Below are positions 6,609 to 14,166 of a DNA stretch of 57,687 nt, piece after piece. Origin of the DNA: a virus; the IMG/VR virus record IMGVR_UViG_3300045952_000066, positions 1 through 57,687 of that record. One strand, given 5' to 3'. Numbering within the stretch: the stretch's first letter is position 1; each line of letters begins with the position of its first letter. A program made the position numbers and the translations under genes. Under the pieces are notes generated by a model. The model saw nothing but the letters and a program-made list of their open reading frames with translations, made no database searches and was not told the origin of the DNA.

Positions 6609-7450
6609 GAGGCTTCTTCCTTCGGCGGCTTAACCTTGTAGTCCGAAATAACGGCGCCCTTCTTCTCCGTGCCGCGCGTATGCATGGGAACCCAGAATCG
6701 CCCGTGGATGCCGCGACCAAAGAGGCCGGGGCCGCTCTCCGGATAGTAGGCGAAGTGCCCCCGGCAAATGTGGAGCGCCCGCTCCAGGCCCTCCGATTCG
6801 ATACGCCCTTTGGTTCGCAGGAGCCGCTTTAACGAGCCTAGCTCCAGCGTCTGGTACTTCAGCATGGGCGGCTTGCCTCGCTCGATGTTTCGCTTTGCCA
6901 GTTTCGGTGGCGGCGCGTGCTCGATACGGGTGACGTTCTTGCAGTGCATGAACATGATAGCCAGGACGAAGACTACTGAGGTGCCGTGAATCGAGCGGTC
7001 GAAGTCAATCTCAGGCTCCAACTCCTCGTGATAGTTGAGACTCTTCCAATAGCTGGACTCATCGTCGCGTAGTTCGTTGCCTTGCTCATCGAACCGGGAG
7101 CAATGAACGGCGATACATCTGGCTTCGGGGCGCCGTTCGCCGCCAACAAAGAACGCGATATCTGTCCACCACTCCTTGCCGCGTCGTTCCTGAACATGTG
7201 CGCCCATGTGGACAGTGTCGCCGCCGTTCGGTAATGGCGCATGAAATTCCATCCAGAATTCCGGAAATGGCGGCGGGAGCAAAGCGAGATCATGCGGCTG
7301 GGGTTCATGCCGGTGCGCCTTGAAGTAGTCGTAGACGTTATCGACGCGCACGATTGGTATCCGTCGAAGCCGCTGACGAAGCTCCTCAACCGTATCGAAC
7401 GGATTGTCGATGACCGATAGCGCCTGGAGCAATTCCGCAAAGTTCGGCAT
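6605..7450 (-). CDS. Conserved phage protein, first of two paralogues
   Basis: The 281-aa protein starts MPNFAELLQALSVIDNPF at 7450 with a TGATG coupling; a longer frame to 7549 is rejected as basic, low-quality sequence. C-terminal blocks are FMHCKNV, LERALHICRGHFAYY and GLFGRGIHGRFWVPMHTRGTE. The LHICRGHF motif is shared with the gene at 8519-9439, and both belong to a family I have seen in many phages with no known function. The arrangement of conserved Cys, His and aromatic residues suggests a catalytic or metal-binding site; this is inference. Confidence 0.75.
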   Translation of the reverse strand: MPNFAELLQALSVIDNPFDTVEELRQRLRRIPIVRVDNVYDYFKAHRHEPQPHDLALLPPPFPEFWMEFHAPLPNGGDTVHMGAHVQERRGKEWWTDIAFFVGGERRPEARCIAVHCSRFDEQGNELRDDESSYWKSLNYHEELEPEIDFDRSIHGTSVVFVLAIMFMHCKNVTRIEHAPPPKLAKRNIERGKPPMLKYQTLELGSLKRLLRTKGRIESEGLERALHICRGHFAYYPESGPGLFGRGIHGRFWVPMHTRGTEKKGAVISDYKVKPPKEEAS

Positions 7451-7626
7451 CACAGTTCCTTGACCTCCAGTCCCGGCCCCAGCGATTCGAGCCAGCGGAA
7501 CAGATTCTCCATCGGCTGGCCCAGGAACTTCTCGACAATCGGAGCGCACTGGCCGATGACGCCGTTGTCATCGACATCGATCTGAACGGTCATCTTGGGA
7601 TGCGACACCCAGAGGCGATGCGTCAT
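7450..7626 (-). CDS. Hypothetical protein (58 aa)
   Basis: Starts MTHRLWVSHPKMTVQIDV with beta-like alternation, then VIGQCAPIVEKFLGQPMENLFRWLESLG, a probable helix. TGATG overlaps couple it on both sides to the 281-aa gene and to the membrane micro-protein at 7626-7766. No family recognised. Confidence 0.65.
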   Translation of the reverse strand: MTHRLWVSHPKMTVQIDVDDNGVIGQCAPIVEKFLGQPMENLFRWLESLGPGLEVKEL

Positions 7627-7766
7627 CAGTCGAACACTCCTCGCTGGATGCGCTCCAGCGCGGCCTTGAATCCCTTGCGGTAGCCGACCGTGATGCCGAA
7701 GCGGAAGCCCAGGAGGGCCACCACGGCGCCGCCGATCCACGCGATGAGGAACACGGTCCAGTCCAT
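7626..7766 (-). CDS. Single-pass membrane micro-protein (46 aa)
   Basis: Read by hand: MDWTVFLIAWIGGAVVALLG is a strong transmembrane helix beginning at the N-terminus, followed by FRFGITVGYRKG and a basic amphipathic tail. Stop/start overlap with the 58-aa gene supports it. It could be a holin-like or superinfection-exclusion protein, but nothing specific shows this. Confidence 0.6.
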   Translation of the reverse strand: MDWTVFLIAWIGGAVVALLGFRFGITVGYRKGFKAALERIQRGVFD

Positions 7767-7789
7767 AATCAAACCAGGAGGGCAGTATC

Positions 7790-7948
7790 ATGCCTCTGAA
7801 AAAGGGCTACTCGAAAGCCTCGATGTCGAAGAACATCAAGACCGAAAAACGGGCTGGCCGCTCGACCAAGCAAGCCGTCGCCATCGCGTACAGTGTCGCG
7901 CGGAAGGCCGCGAAGAAAGCAGGCAAGAGGCCGAAGCATCTGCGGTGA
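7790..7948 (+). CDS. Small basic conserved protein on the opposite strand (52 aa)
   Basis: One of only three plus-strand genes I could support. ATG at 7790 has AGGAGGG placed 7-13 bases before it. The product starts MPLKKGYSKASMSKNIKTEK and ends in a basic helix around KQAVAIAYSVARKAAKK. I recognise the MPLKKGxSxxxIxxNI...KQAVAIAxxxARKA pattern as a widespread tiny protein of phages and bacteria, function unknown. It sits between convergently and divergently placed minus-strand genes, as a moron would. Confidence 0.8.
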   Translation: MPLKKGYSKASMSKNIKTEKRAGRSTKQAVAIAYSVARKAAKKAGKRPKHLR

Positions 7949-8016
7949 GGTCGAAATTTCCGCCGCCCAAAAATTTTTGCCGGTGAATCGAATCCGGTTT
8001 GAAACCATATGCGGAC

Positions 8017-8232
8017 CTACTTGAACGGCCAGTGCGGCTCGTACCGCTCCTCTTCCTTCGCGATGTTCAGGTAGTCGATGAGAAACGAGAGAAGGTGCCG
8101 CGCGTTGGAGCACTGAGCTTCGGCATGATTCCAGTTCCGTTCCTCGATAGCAGTCTGCGCCCCTTCAATCTGACCGGCGACTCTTCTCAGCCGCTCGATG
8201 AGCGCCTCGCGCATTTCGTTCGTCACTGCCAT
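8017..8232 (-). CDS. Hypothetical helical protein (71 aa)
   Basis: Starts MAVTNEMREALIERLRRVAGQ and is helical throughout (IEGAQTAIEERNW, NARHLLSFLIDYLNIAKEEE). It may be a four-helix or coiled-coil protein. ATG at 8232 lies inside the end of the upstream gene (10-base overlap). No family recognised. Confidence 0.65.
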   Translation of the reverse strand: MAVTNEMREALIERLRRVAGQIEGAQTAIEERNWNHAEAQCSNARHLLSFLIDYLNIAKEEERYEPHWPFK

Positions 8233-8522
8233 TCCCTCCGTTTCTCCCGCGTGACCCATTCGGCCAACTCAACCAGTTCGCGTAGACGCGGATCACGCCT
8301 GAGGATGCGGCGCCGCTCTTCTCGCGCCACCGGCTGCGGATGGAGCTTGGCGTCATAGCGACTCAACGCGCCGCAGTACAGGCAGACCACAAGGTTGCCC
8401 GGTTCCGGCTGGGGATGCTCATCGTTGCCCATGCCGGTCGCGCCGCTGGCGGGCCGCTTGCACTTCGGGCAAACCGCGCCTTCGATCTTCCGCTTAACTG
8501 AGGAGACGTGGATTTCCTTCAC
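8223..8522 (-). CDS. Zinc-ribbon phage protein with GTG start (99 aa)
   Basis: GTG at 8522 overlaps the stop of the upstream gene as GTGA and follows a GGTAAAGG stretch. The product has CPKCKRPAS and, 24 residues on, CLYCGAL, a typical zinc ribbon, then an arginine-rich tail (REERRRILRRDPRLRELVEL). Probably nucleic-acid binding; function unknown. Confidence 0.65.
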   Translation of the reverse strand: MKEIHVSSVKRKIEGAVCPKCKRPASGATGMGNDEHPQPEPGNLVVCLYCGALSRYDAKLHPQPVAREERRRILRRDPRLRELVELAEWVTREKRREWQ

Positions 8523-9439
8523 ACCTTTACCTCGACCTCGCGCGGCGGCGCCTTGGTCCCGCGCGTCCCGCGCACCACTGACGGCGTCCAGACCAACTGG
8601 TGATACCGCCCGAATAGCCCGCGCCCCTCGCGATAGTCCTTGAAGTGCCCTCTGCAAATGTGAAGGGCCTTCTGCACGCCGACCTCGTTAGATCGTCCCT
8701 CCTGGCGCAGAATCTGCTTCAGCGGCTCGATGACCAGCGTCTTGTACGGCGTCGGCTCGATGCCGTGGCGGGCCTTGTACTTTTTCACCAGCGGCGCCGG
8801 GATGCGATTGTCGTTCAGCCTGACATTCTTGCAGTGGAGGAAGCTGACGGCGAGGAAGGCCGGATTGAACCACGCCATCAGCCTGACCATCTGCTCCTCA
8901 TGCCGCCCGCCCGTGAACGCTTGCATCCAGGGTCGATCTACCAGCCTGCCTTCGGCGTCCACTGCCATGAACACGGCGCCGTGCGATCCGTCTGCGGCGA
9001 TGCCGTGCCGCCGGTAGTCGATGAAGAGTTCGCACCAGTAGATCCACTTCACGTTGTCGGGCACGTCGGTGCCTTTGAACTCGCCCTGCTCCAGCGCGTG
9101 GAGGTACATGCCGCACCGACCGTTCGGGACCGGCTGAGTCGAGTCGCCCGCCTCTTTCGAGTGGATCAGCCGTGGCAGGCGATGCTCACACCAGAAGTGC
9201 TTGAACGGCGGCGCGAGGTTCGGGAAGTCCGTCGAGAGGTCCCAGTATTCCTGGTCGCTGGCGGTGTAGTAGTAGTCGCTGACGTTGTCGATCAGGAGCA
9301 CCGGCAGATCGGGAGAGCGGATCGCTTCCATCACCTTGCCGGTGTGTTCGCGCCACTGGCTGAACAGATGCGGCGCGATCCAGATGGGCGCGTTGATGCG
9401 GACGCCGGGTGTTCGGATGTCATCGATGAATCGGGACAT
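8519..9439 (-). CDS. Conserved phage protein, second of two paralogues
   Basis: The 306-aa protein starts MSRFIDDIRTPGVRINAPIW. It shares SFLHCKNV, VQKALHICRGHFKDY and GLFGRYHQLVWTPSVVRGT with the 281-aa protein at 6605-7450, while the N-terminal halves differ. From memory this is a widespread phage family of unknown role. The pair with diverged N-termini suggests duplication and specialisation, or recruitment of two members. Confidence 0.75.
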   Translation of the reverse strand: MSRFIDDIRTPGVRINAPIWIAPHLFSQWREHTGKVMEAIRSPDLPVLLIDNVSDYYYTASDQEYWDLSTDFPNLAPPFKHFWCEHRLPRLIHSKEAGDSTQPVPNGRCGMYLHALEQGEFKGTDVPDNVKWIYWCELFIDYRRHGIAADGSHGAVFMAVDAEGRLVDRPWMQAFTGGRHEEQMVRLMAWFNPAFLAVSFLHCKNVRLNDNRIPAPLVKKYKARHGIEPTPYKTLVIEPLKQILRQEGRSNEVGVQKALHICRGHFKDYREGRGLFGRYHQLVWTPSVVRGTRGTKAPPREVEVKV

Positions 9440-9442
9440 GGT

Positions 9443-9685
9443 CTACTGTTCCTGCACCTCTTCACGCGCGGCTTCCATGAGCCACTGCTCCAGAATCTGC
9501 ACGACGGCCCACTTGCCTTTCGGAAACCACTCCCGACGATCTGCGCTCTCGCGGAGCAGGAAGTAGATCCAGCCCCACGCCAGCAAGGTATTGTCGTTGC
9601 CCAGGAAGCTCAACTCCTGGCCCCAGTTATCCTGCGCCCAGCGGTGCAGACCGGCCTGCGTCTCTTGTGAGAACCTCTCGATCAT
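9443..9685 (-). CDS. Hypothetical protein (80 aa)
   Basis: Starts MIERFSQETQAGLHRWAQDN. Helical, tryptophan-rich (LLAWGWIYFLLRESADRREWFPKGKW), ending in an acidic helix. The start at 9685 is chosen over 9826 because the extra residues are of chance composition. No family recognised. Confidence 0.65.
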   Translation of the reverse strand: MIERFSQETQAGLHRWAQDNWGQELSFLGNDNTLLAWGWIYFLLRESADRREWFPKGKWAVVQILEQWLMEAAREEVQEQ

Positions 9686-9693
9686 AACGACTC

Positions 9694-9918
9694 TCAGTTG
9701 GCCGCGATCTGGCACAGAGCGCACCGGACGTGGCCCCCCATCAAGGCCAGCGGACTGCCCTGACCGGACACCAAGACGACGTGGCCGCAGTTGAGGAAGA
9801 CTACCGCGCCGACCGGCAGAGGGCATACGACCAGGATCTTGCGATGGTAGGGATCGAACGGCGGCTGGAAGCGAACCTCCATCCTGCCGTACCGGGCATC
9901 AAGCTCGTCATCGTCCAT
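9694..9918 (-). CDS. Hypothetical protein with a C-terminal CxxC (74 aa)
   Basis: Starts MDDDELDARYGRMEVRFQPP at 9918. The second half is beta-rich (KILVVCPLPVGAVVFLNCGHVVLVSG) and ends HVRCALCQIAAN, giving C-x-GH and CALC as a possible zinc site. An in-frame GTG at 10074 overlaps the previous stop as GTGA and would add 52 residues, but that stretch covers two large inverted repeats and reads as basic low-quality sequence, so the shorter form is preferred. Confidence 0.55.
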   Translation of the reverse strand: MDDDELDARYGRMEVRFQPPFDPYHRKILVVCPLPVGAVVFLNCGHVVLVSGQGSPLALMGGHVRCALCQIAAN

Positions 9919-9942
9919 CGACGGCCTTCTCTTCCTTCGGGC

Positions 9943-10003
9943 GGCGAGTCCGGAGAGCGAAGCGTCGTGCCCCACTTCGCCCCATAATCTCTCCGGACTC
10001 GCC
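9943..10003. other. Perfect 15-bp inverted repeat (first of a pair)
   Basis: GGCGAGTCCGGAGAG (9943-9957) is exactly complementary to CTCTCCGGACTCGCC (9989-10003), with a 31-base loop. A further CGAAG/CTTCG pair (9958-9962 and 9975-9979) extends the stem into the loop. It lies in the gap between the genes at 9694-9918 and 10071-10409. Confidence 0.85.
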
Positions 10004-10009
10004 ACAAAA

Positions 10010-10060
10010 CGGCGGGAACCGGCGTCACCTCCCCCGAAGTTAAACCGCCGGTTCCCGCCG
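10010..10060. other. Perfect 15-bp inverted repeat (second of a pair)
   Basis: CGGCGGGAACCGGCG (10010-10024) is exactly complementary to CGCCGGTTCCCGCCG (10046-10060) with a 21-base loop. On the minus strand it is followed by TTTTG, so it could terminate leftward transcripts. The loop contains GGGGGAGG, a buried ribosome-binding-like sequence, so a translation-control role is possible. Confidence 0.85.
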
Positions 10061-10070
10061 GGTTCAATGC

Positions 10071-10409
10071 TCACGCCGCGCCTTTAGCTTTCGGCATGAC
10101 GTGAACGGAGCCTTTCTTCGCCGGGATCTTCAGGTTGTACGCAGTGGGATCGAAGTACGCAGTCAGCGGGAGCGTTGGGTCTTTCCTGAAGATGTCCACG
10201 TTGTGAAACTCGTTCCAGGCGTCCATCCCGGCCTGCGTGACCTTGAAGCCATGGCCGGGATAATACGCGATGTACTTGTTGTAGAGCATGGACCGGAAGG
10301 GCCGCTGATCGAAGGTCTGGGCCTCATCGAGGCGCATGTACTGACGGCTGGACATCTGCATGAAGTGCTCCAGCATGGCGCGTTTGCGCCAGGAAAACAG
10401 GACACTCAT
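10071..10409 (-). CDS. Hypothetical protein (112 aa)
   Basis: Starts MSVLFSWRKRAMLEHFMQM at 10409 (ATGA overlap with upstream). It has RQYMRLDEAQTFDQRPFRSML, then YYPGHGFKVTQAGMDAWNEFH, which looks like the recognition helix and wing of a small winged-helix fold, and a basic C-terminus. A DNA-binding role is possible but unproved. Confidence 0.65.
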   Translation of the reverse strand: MSVLFSWRKRAMLEHFMQMSSRQYMRLDEAQTFDQRPFRSMLYNKYIAYYPGHGFKVTQAGMDAWNEFHNVDIFRKDPTLPLTAYFDPTAYNLKIPAKKGSVHVMPKAKGAA

Positions 10410-10636
10410 GATTGCGCCTTTCCGAATTTCTCCTCGCGCTTCGCGCTGGCGAGGACACTCTTGCTGACATCGGTGTCGATCAGGGATTGCCCGCCGCCAC
10501 GGATCGTGCCGTCCGGTTCCCGCTTGCCGCACTGCACGACGATGGCGTCACCCGCGTTGATGCCGGTCTTCCTCTTTAGCGCCAGCCTCACGATGTAGAG
10601 GATGATGATCCGCTCCAGCGCCTGAAGGCTGCTCAT
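10406..10636 (-). CDS. Hypothetical protein (76 aa)
   Basis: Starts MSSLQALERIIILYIVRLALKRKTG, a hydrophobic then basic helix, followed by a beta-like INAGDAIVVQCGKREPDG. Four-base overlaps on both sides place it in the operon. No family recognised. Confidence 0.6.
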   Translation of the reverse strand: MSSLQALERIIILYIVRLALKRKTGINAGDAIVVQCGKREPDGTIRGGGQSLIDTDVSKSVLASAKREEKFGKAQS

Positions 10637-10842
10637 ACGATGTTCACCTCCAGCGCGGGCGGCGCGACCGGATCGAATCTCGCGTGAGCATCGACATGCG
10701 GATTGAAGTGCTTGCTGACGATCTTGACGCCGTTCTCTGTCGGGTAGATCGCCCCGATCAGGCCGCGCGTCGGATGGTAGATCTCGATGATCAAACCGCG
10801 ATCCTGATCAGTGGCGTGCATGGTCGGCCAGAGGTGCGTCAT
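10633..10842 (-). CDS. Hypothetical protein (69 aa)
   Basis: Starts MTHLWPTMHATDQDRGLI. The core RGLIIEIYHPTRGLIGAIYP is two beta strands, followed by ENGVKIVSKHFNPHVDAH and a C-terminal strand ALEVNIV. A compact beta fold is likely. ATGA overlaps the stop of the 162-aa gene upstream. No family recognised. Confidence 0.65.
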   Translation of the reverse strand: MTHLWPTMHATDQDRGLIIEIYHPTRGLIGAIYPTENGVKIVSKHFNPHVDAHARFDPVAPPALEVNIV

Positions 10843-11327
10843 GCCGCCGCCGCTTTCTGCGCTCTCGCGGCTTGCACCTTCGCTAGCCATGCGGCGTGGC
10901 CGGGATGGTTCTGGTTCGCCGGATGGTTCGGCTGTTTCGGCTTCGCCATCTTCACGGTCGGCTTCTCCGCTTTCCACTCCGCGCGTGTGATGGTCGCCTT
11001 GGCCTTCTGATCCTTCTTGCGCTGGCCCTTCAGGAATCGCCGCCGCATCTCTGCCTTCCGTTGTTGCGGCGTGAGCTTCGACCAGTATTTCTGGCTGTTC
11101 TGGCCGTTCGCTACGCTTCGTCTGCTTTGCTCTGGCGCGTGCCCGTTCTGCAAGCCCGCCAGCCGCGCCTTGAACGCATCGATCTGCGCCTGCAAGATCT
11201 CGACGGCGTGAACCATTCCCGGCAGCATCGCCGCTATGCCCATCTGGGCGTATGTAGCAATATCGTTGTCAGGTTGTCGTCTCTTCAACAGAACCTCCTC
11301 GTCGGTCAGGCCCCGTACTTCGCCCAT
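10839..11327 (-). CDS. Basic hypothetical protein (162 aa)
   Basis: Starts MGEVRGLTDEEVLLKRRQPD. An N-terminal helical part (MVHAVEILQAQIDAFKARL) is followed by a very Lys/Arg/Gln-rich half with KYWSKLTPQQRKAEMRRRF and KPKQPNHPANQNHP, ending in AARAQKAAAA. This resembles small phage nucleic-acid-binding proteins with a disordered basic tail. The 89 bases upstream contain CCGTGG/CCACGG repeats and may hold its promoter. Confidence 0.65.
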   Translation of the reverse strand: MGEVRGLTDEEVLLKRRQPDNDIATYAQMGIAAMLPGMVHAVEILQAQIDAFKARLAGLQNGHAPEQSRRSVANGQNSQKYWSKLTPQQRKAEMRRRFLKGQRKKDQKAKATITRAEWKAEKPTVKMAKPKQPNHPANQNHPGHAAWLAKVQAARAQKAAAA

Positions 11328-11416
11328 TCCAACATGATCCGCGCACGATTGTATACCGTGGACGTATCGAATGCCACGGCATATGTGACTCGCGTGGTTT
11401 CGCTATGACCGTTCGA

Positions 11417-11788
11417 TCACTTGACGCGGCACTTGCACGGCCTCGCGAAGTCGGCCTCATACTCGCGCAAGCCGCCGATGCTGACGGGCCGGGTGACCGA
11501 CACCCAGCCGCTTCCATTGCAGACCTGGCAGTCCGGATTCCCGGCGATGACCTTTGGCCTCTGCATACCGTTCGCGCGGCGCAACAGTTCGGCGGGAGTC
11601 GGACATCGCTCGTCGGTGTCGACCACGTCACTGATCAGACGCATGATGAACTTGCCGTCCGTCTCAGAGATTCGCCGCAGAGCGCGGCGCAATTCCTTCT
11701 GGGCTTCCGGAATCATCGGGTATCGCGGAAGCCCGCTCATGCGCTCGATCTGCTGATCGTAGAATTCGTCAGCCAGCAACTTTTTCAC
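11417..11788 (-). CDS. Zinc-binding protein downstream of the replication initiator (123 aa)
   Basis: The likely start is GTG at 11788, which has GGAGG six bases before it and overlaps the end of the initiator-like gene by 20 bases. The product starts VKKLLADEFYDQQIERM, with RISETDGKFIMRLISDVVDTDERCPTPAELL and then CQVCNGSGW and CKCRVK, a DnaJ-like zinc-binding pattern. Such a gene directly after a phage wHTH initiator is often a helicase-loader-type partner. Here that is inference from position only. Confidence 0.6.
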   Translation of the reverse strand: MKKLLADEFYDQQIERMSGLPRYPMIPEAQKELRRALRRISETDGKFIMRLISDVVDTDERCPTPAELLRRANGMQRPKVIAGNPDCQVCNGSGWVSVTRPVSIGGLREYEADFARPCKCRVK

Positions 11789-12698
11789 GCCATACCTCCG
11801 GATCTTGTCCGTACTCGCGGAGCGCATCCCACTGCTCGTTCTCCGCGAGAGTTCGGTAATACCGCTGGTCTGATTCGGCCATCTCCTGGTTGCGCCGCTT
11901 CATGTAGCCTTCCCGCTGGATGCCCTTCCGTTGAGGCGCCGGATACTTCCATTCGCCGCTGGCGAACCAACGCCACAACTGGGGGATAAACCTCTCGACA
12001 GGCAACATGGCCCAATGCGCTCTCCAGGTCGCGTGGTGACGCCGGATGGTCGCGATGGTCACCTCGAGGTCAGCGGACGCAGCCAGGAGCCGCTGGGCCT
12101 CTTCTACGGCCCTCCCAGGATTCCCCGGCTCCGGATGGTTGGGAATCAATTCCTCGACCAGTTCGCGGGCTTCCTGCGGTCGCCTCTGAGGAGCGGCGTG
12201 TTCTTCCCCTCCCCTCCCCTCCTCGCACGGCGCCGCCGCCGCCGACCTCTCCTCCGGTTCCACTACAGTACGGAGTTTGGCGTCGGCGTCGGTGTTCTTC
12301 TTCTTTTTCTGGTTCTCTAAAAACATCTGGTTCATATAAGGAAGCGGAGCTTCATACGCGGCATTTTTGCCGCTTGGGCACGCGGCATTTTTGCTCCGTG
12401 GGGAAGCGGCATTCTTGCGCTCGATGTCGTCGTGAAGGTCGTATCGCCAGCCGTGCAGGCCCCGGTGGCCGGTGACCCAGCCCGCCAGCCGAAGCTCCCG
12501 CATCCGGCGCGTGATGGTTGCCTCATCCACTCCCAGCACCTTGGCGAGGGTGCGGCGGCGAGGATTGCACTGGCCGGTGGCCCGGTTCTTGTATGTCTTA
12601 AGACATTGGAAGAGACGGTAAGCGCCGTTTGAGACATCCTTCGCGCGAACGTAACTTGCCGGTGACAAAACAAACGGTATGATTCCTGTAGTACTCAC
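11769..12698 (-). CDS. wHTH replication-initiator-like protein
   Basis: The 309-aa protein uses GTG at 12698, preceded by GAGGAGA; the longer frame to 12872 would run through the upstream terminator. The N-terminal domain carries VLSPASYVRAKDVSNGAYRL, then RRRTLAKVLGVDEATITRRM, a clear helix-turn-helix as in phage O-type and DnaD-associated initiators, then GWVTGHRGLHGWRYDL as the wing. A charged linker leads to a second helical domain (ELVEELIPNHPE...RHHATWRAHWAMLPVERFIPQLWRW). It is probably the origin-binding replication protein, but no direct iteron contact can be shown. Confidence 0.65.
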   Translation of the reverse strand: MSTTGIIPFVLSPASYVRAKDVSNGAYRLFQCLKTYKNRATGQCNPRRRTLAKVLGVDEATITRRMRELRLAGWVTGHRGLHGWRYDLHDDIERKNAASPRSKNAACPSGKNAAYEAPLPYMNQMFLENQKKKKNTDADAKLRTVVEPEERSAAAAPCEEGRGGEEHAAPQRRPQEARELVEELIPNHPEPGNPGRAVEEAQRLLAASADLEVTIATIRRHHATWRAHWAMLPVERFIPQLWRWFASGEWKYPAPQRKGIQREGYMKRRNQEMAESDQRYYRTLAENEQWDALREYGQDPEVWREKVAG

Positions 12699-12759
12699 AA
12701 GTCTTCTCCTCAAAAACCTCGAAAAGCTTTGGCGGGAAGATTTGAAACAGAACGGCGTG

Positions 12760-12789
12760 CGGCGCGACTCCATCGGAGGGATCGCGCCG
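12760..12789 (-). terminator. Probable terminator hairpin
   Basis: CGGCGCGA (12760-12767) and TCGCGCCG (12782-12789) form a perfect 8-bp stem with a 14-base loop that contains a smaller CTCC/GGAG stem. It follows the stop of the VRR-NUC gene (12797). The T-run is weak (TTCTGTTT further on). Confidence 0.6.
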
Positions 12790-12796
12790 TTTGCTT

Positions 12797-13201
12797 TTAG
12801 GGCGCCCGTGGCATCGCGGCCAGGAGTCGCGCCCACTCGACCTTGGCGCTTTCCTGGTGGCCGTCGAGCCACCTGACGAGAGACTCCACGCTATCGACCG
12901 TGCAGATCGCGAGTCGGTAGCCCAGGAAGATCTCCCGGTGCTTTGCTGCCTGCTCTATTGAGGCGCCCTCGCCAGGACGCTTCACCTCAAGCAGGAAGCC
13001 TGGATAGACGCAGTGGATCGCGCCGTAGTCGGGAGTGCCCTTCTCGACGCCTTTGATCCACCGCTTGCCATCGATGGTCTTGAAGGTCCCGGCGTGCAGC
13101 CGCGCAGGCCAGTAGGACCGGAGCCGCAACAGATCGAGGCACGCCTTCTCGATGTCGTTCTCGACCACTTTCACGCGCGGCGGTGTGAGCCGGAAGGTCA
13201 C
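12797..13201 (-). CDS. VRR-NUC domain nuclease
   Basis: The 134-aa protein starts GTG at 13201, overlapping the radical SAM stop as GTGA. It shows ENDIEKACLDLLRLRSYWP at the N-terminus, then GTPDYGAIHCVYPGFLLEVKRP with the PD and ExK catalytic residues, and SIEQAAKHREI. This is the standard VRR-NUC (PD-(D/E)xK superfamily) layout, a structure-specific or restriction-like nuclease common in phages. Length fits a stand-alone domain. Confidence 0.85.
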   Translation of the reverse strand: MTFRLTPPRVKVVENDIEKACLDLLRLRSYWPARLHAGTFKTIDGKRWIKGVEKGTPDYGAIHCVYPGFLLEVKRPGEGASIEQAAKHREIFLGYRLAICTVDSVESLVRWLDGHQESAKVEWARLLAAMPRAP

Positions 13202-14166
13202 TGGAGAACCTCCAGCAACGGGAAGGTCGGCGCGGGCTTCAGGTAGATGGGCTGATACTTCGCGCCGGTCCAGTCCTTCCATGCGATCCGCTTGTCGTAG
13301 GCGCCCAGGACCCAGCGTTGGAAGCCGACCAACTCAGCCGTCCGCACGTAGGGCATCGGGTACGGCCTCGCGCCGAACTCGCGCAGGCGCCGCCGCCGGT
13401 AGTCGCGGTCCTCGTGCGTCTCACCGGGCCAGTAGCCGATGAGCATGTAGACCAGGAGATGGTTCGGTCGCACGCCATGCCGCGTCAGAGCCTCAAGACC
13501 GGCGAACAATCGAGCCTCGTCCTTGCGGTTGTCCCATGCGGTGTACAGGCGCGGGCGGTCGAAGTGCGAGTCGTAGTAGCGGACGGAAGCCGCCGCCGCC
13601 GCCGTCTCGTCGTTCAAGAATCGCGCGTTGATTCCCTGCGTGAAGTTGACGCGGAACGTGCCGGCGATGAGTTCATCGATGCGGTCGCGCCATCGCGGCT
13701 GGCCGAAGAAGTCGTTGTCGAGGAGCGTGATGTCGCGCGGGTGCGGCTCTCCGCGCCAGATGTCGAAGATCGACCGCTCCTCGCGCACGGCGCCTTCCTT
13801 CGACGGCACGACGCAGAACGGACACCGGAGCCGACACCCGCGTTGCGAGAAGCCGATGGAGGGCCGGTAGTCGGGATAGATGGAGTAGTCCTGCTCCCGC
13901 GTCGTGATGCCGACTTCCTCCAGCGTGATGTTGGAGGTCCCGGTCCCGCCGATGACCGCGCCGGGATACTCGCGGAGCACCCGGTCTACCGCCGGTCGCG
14001 TCTTCTGAAAGATCGCGGACGCATACACGCGATCCCACTCCTGGTCCCACAACTCGCGTTCGCCGCCCCGGCGCAGCACGACCTCGTCGCCGCGATGGTG
14101 CGCCGCGATTCGCATCAGTGCCACGTTGGGGAGCTTCCCGTCGAGTTGGAGCAGGAGCACGCGCAT
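13198..14166 (-). CDS. Radical SAM protein
   Basis: The 322-aa protein starts MRVLLLQLDGKLPNVALMRIA. Residues 1-90 look like a Rossmann-type, B12-binding-domain-like module without an obvious cobalamin motif. The radical SAM cluster motif is RGCRLRCPFC (Cys 111, 115 and 118, C-x3-C-x2-C). Further blocks are LDNDFFGQP, NFTQGINARF, YTAWDNRKDE and VYMLIGYWPGET. I recognise this as a radical SAM family found in many phages whose substrate is unknown. A stop/start overlap couples it to the VRR-NUC gene. A far longer upstream frame is rejected. Confidence 0.85.
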   Translation of the reverse strand: MRVLLLQLDGKLPNVALMRIAAHHRGDEVVLRRGGERELWDQEWDRVYASAIFQKTRPAVDRVLREYPGAVIGGTGTSNITLEEVGITTREQDYSIYPDYRPSIGFSQRGCRLRCPFCVVPSKEGAVREERSIFDIWRGEPHPRDITLLDNDFFGQPRWRDRIDELIAGTFRVNFTQGINARFLNDETAAAAASVRYYDSHFDRPRLYTAWDNRKDEARLFAGLEALTRHGVRPNHLLVYMLIGYWPGETHEDRDYRRRRLREFGARPYPMPYVRTAELVGFQRWVLGAYDKRIAWKDWTGAKYQPIYLKPAPTFPLLEVLQ

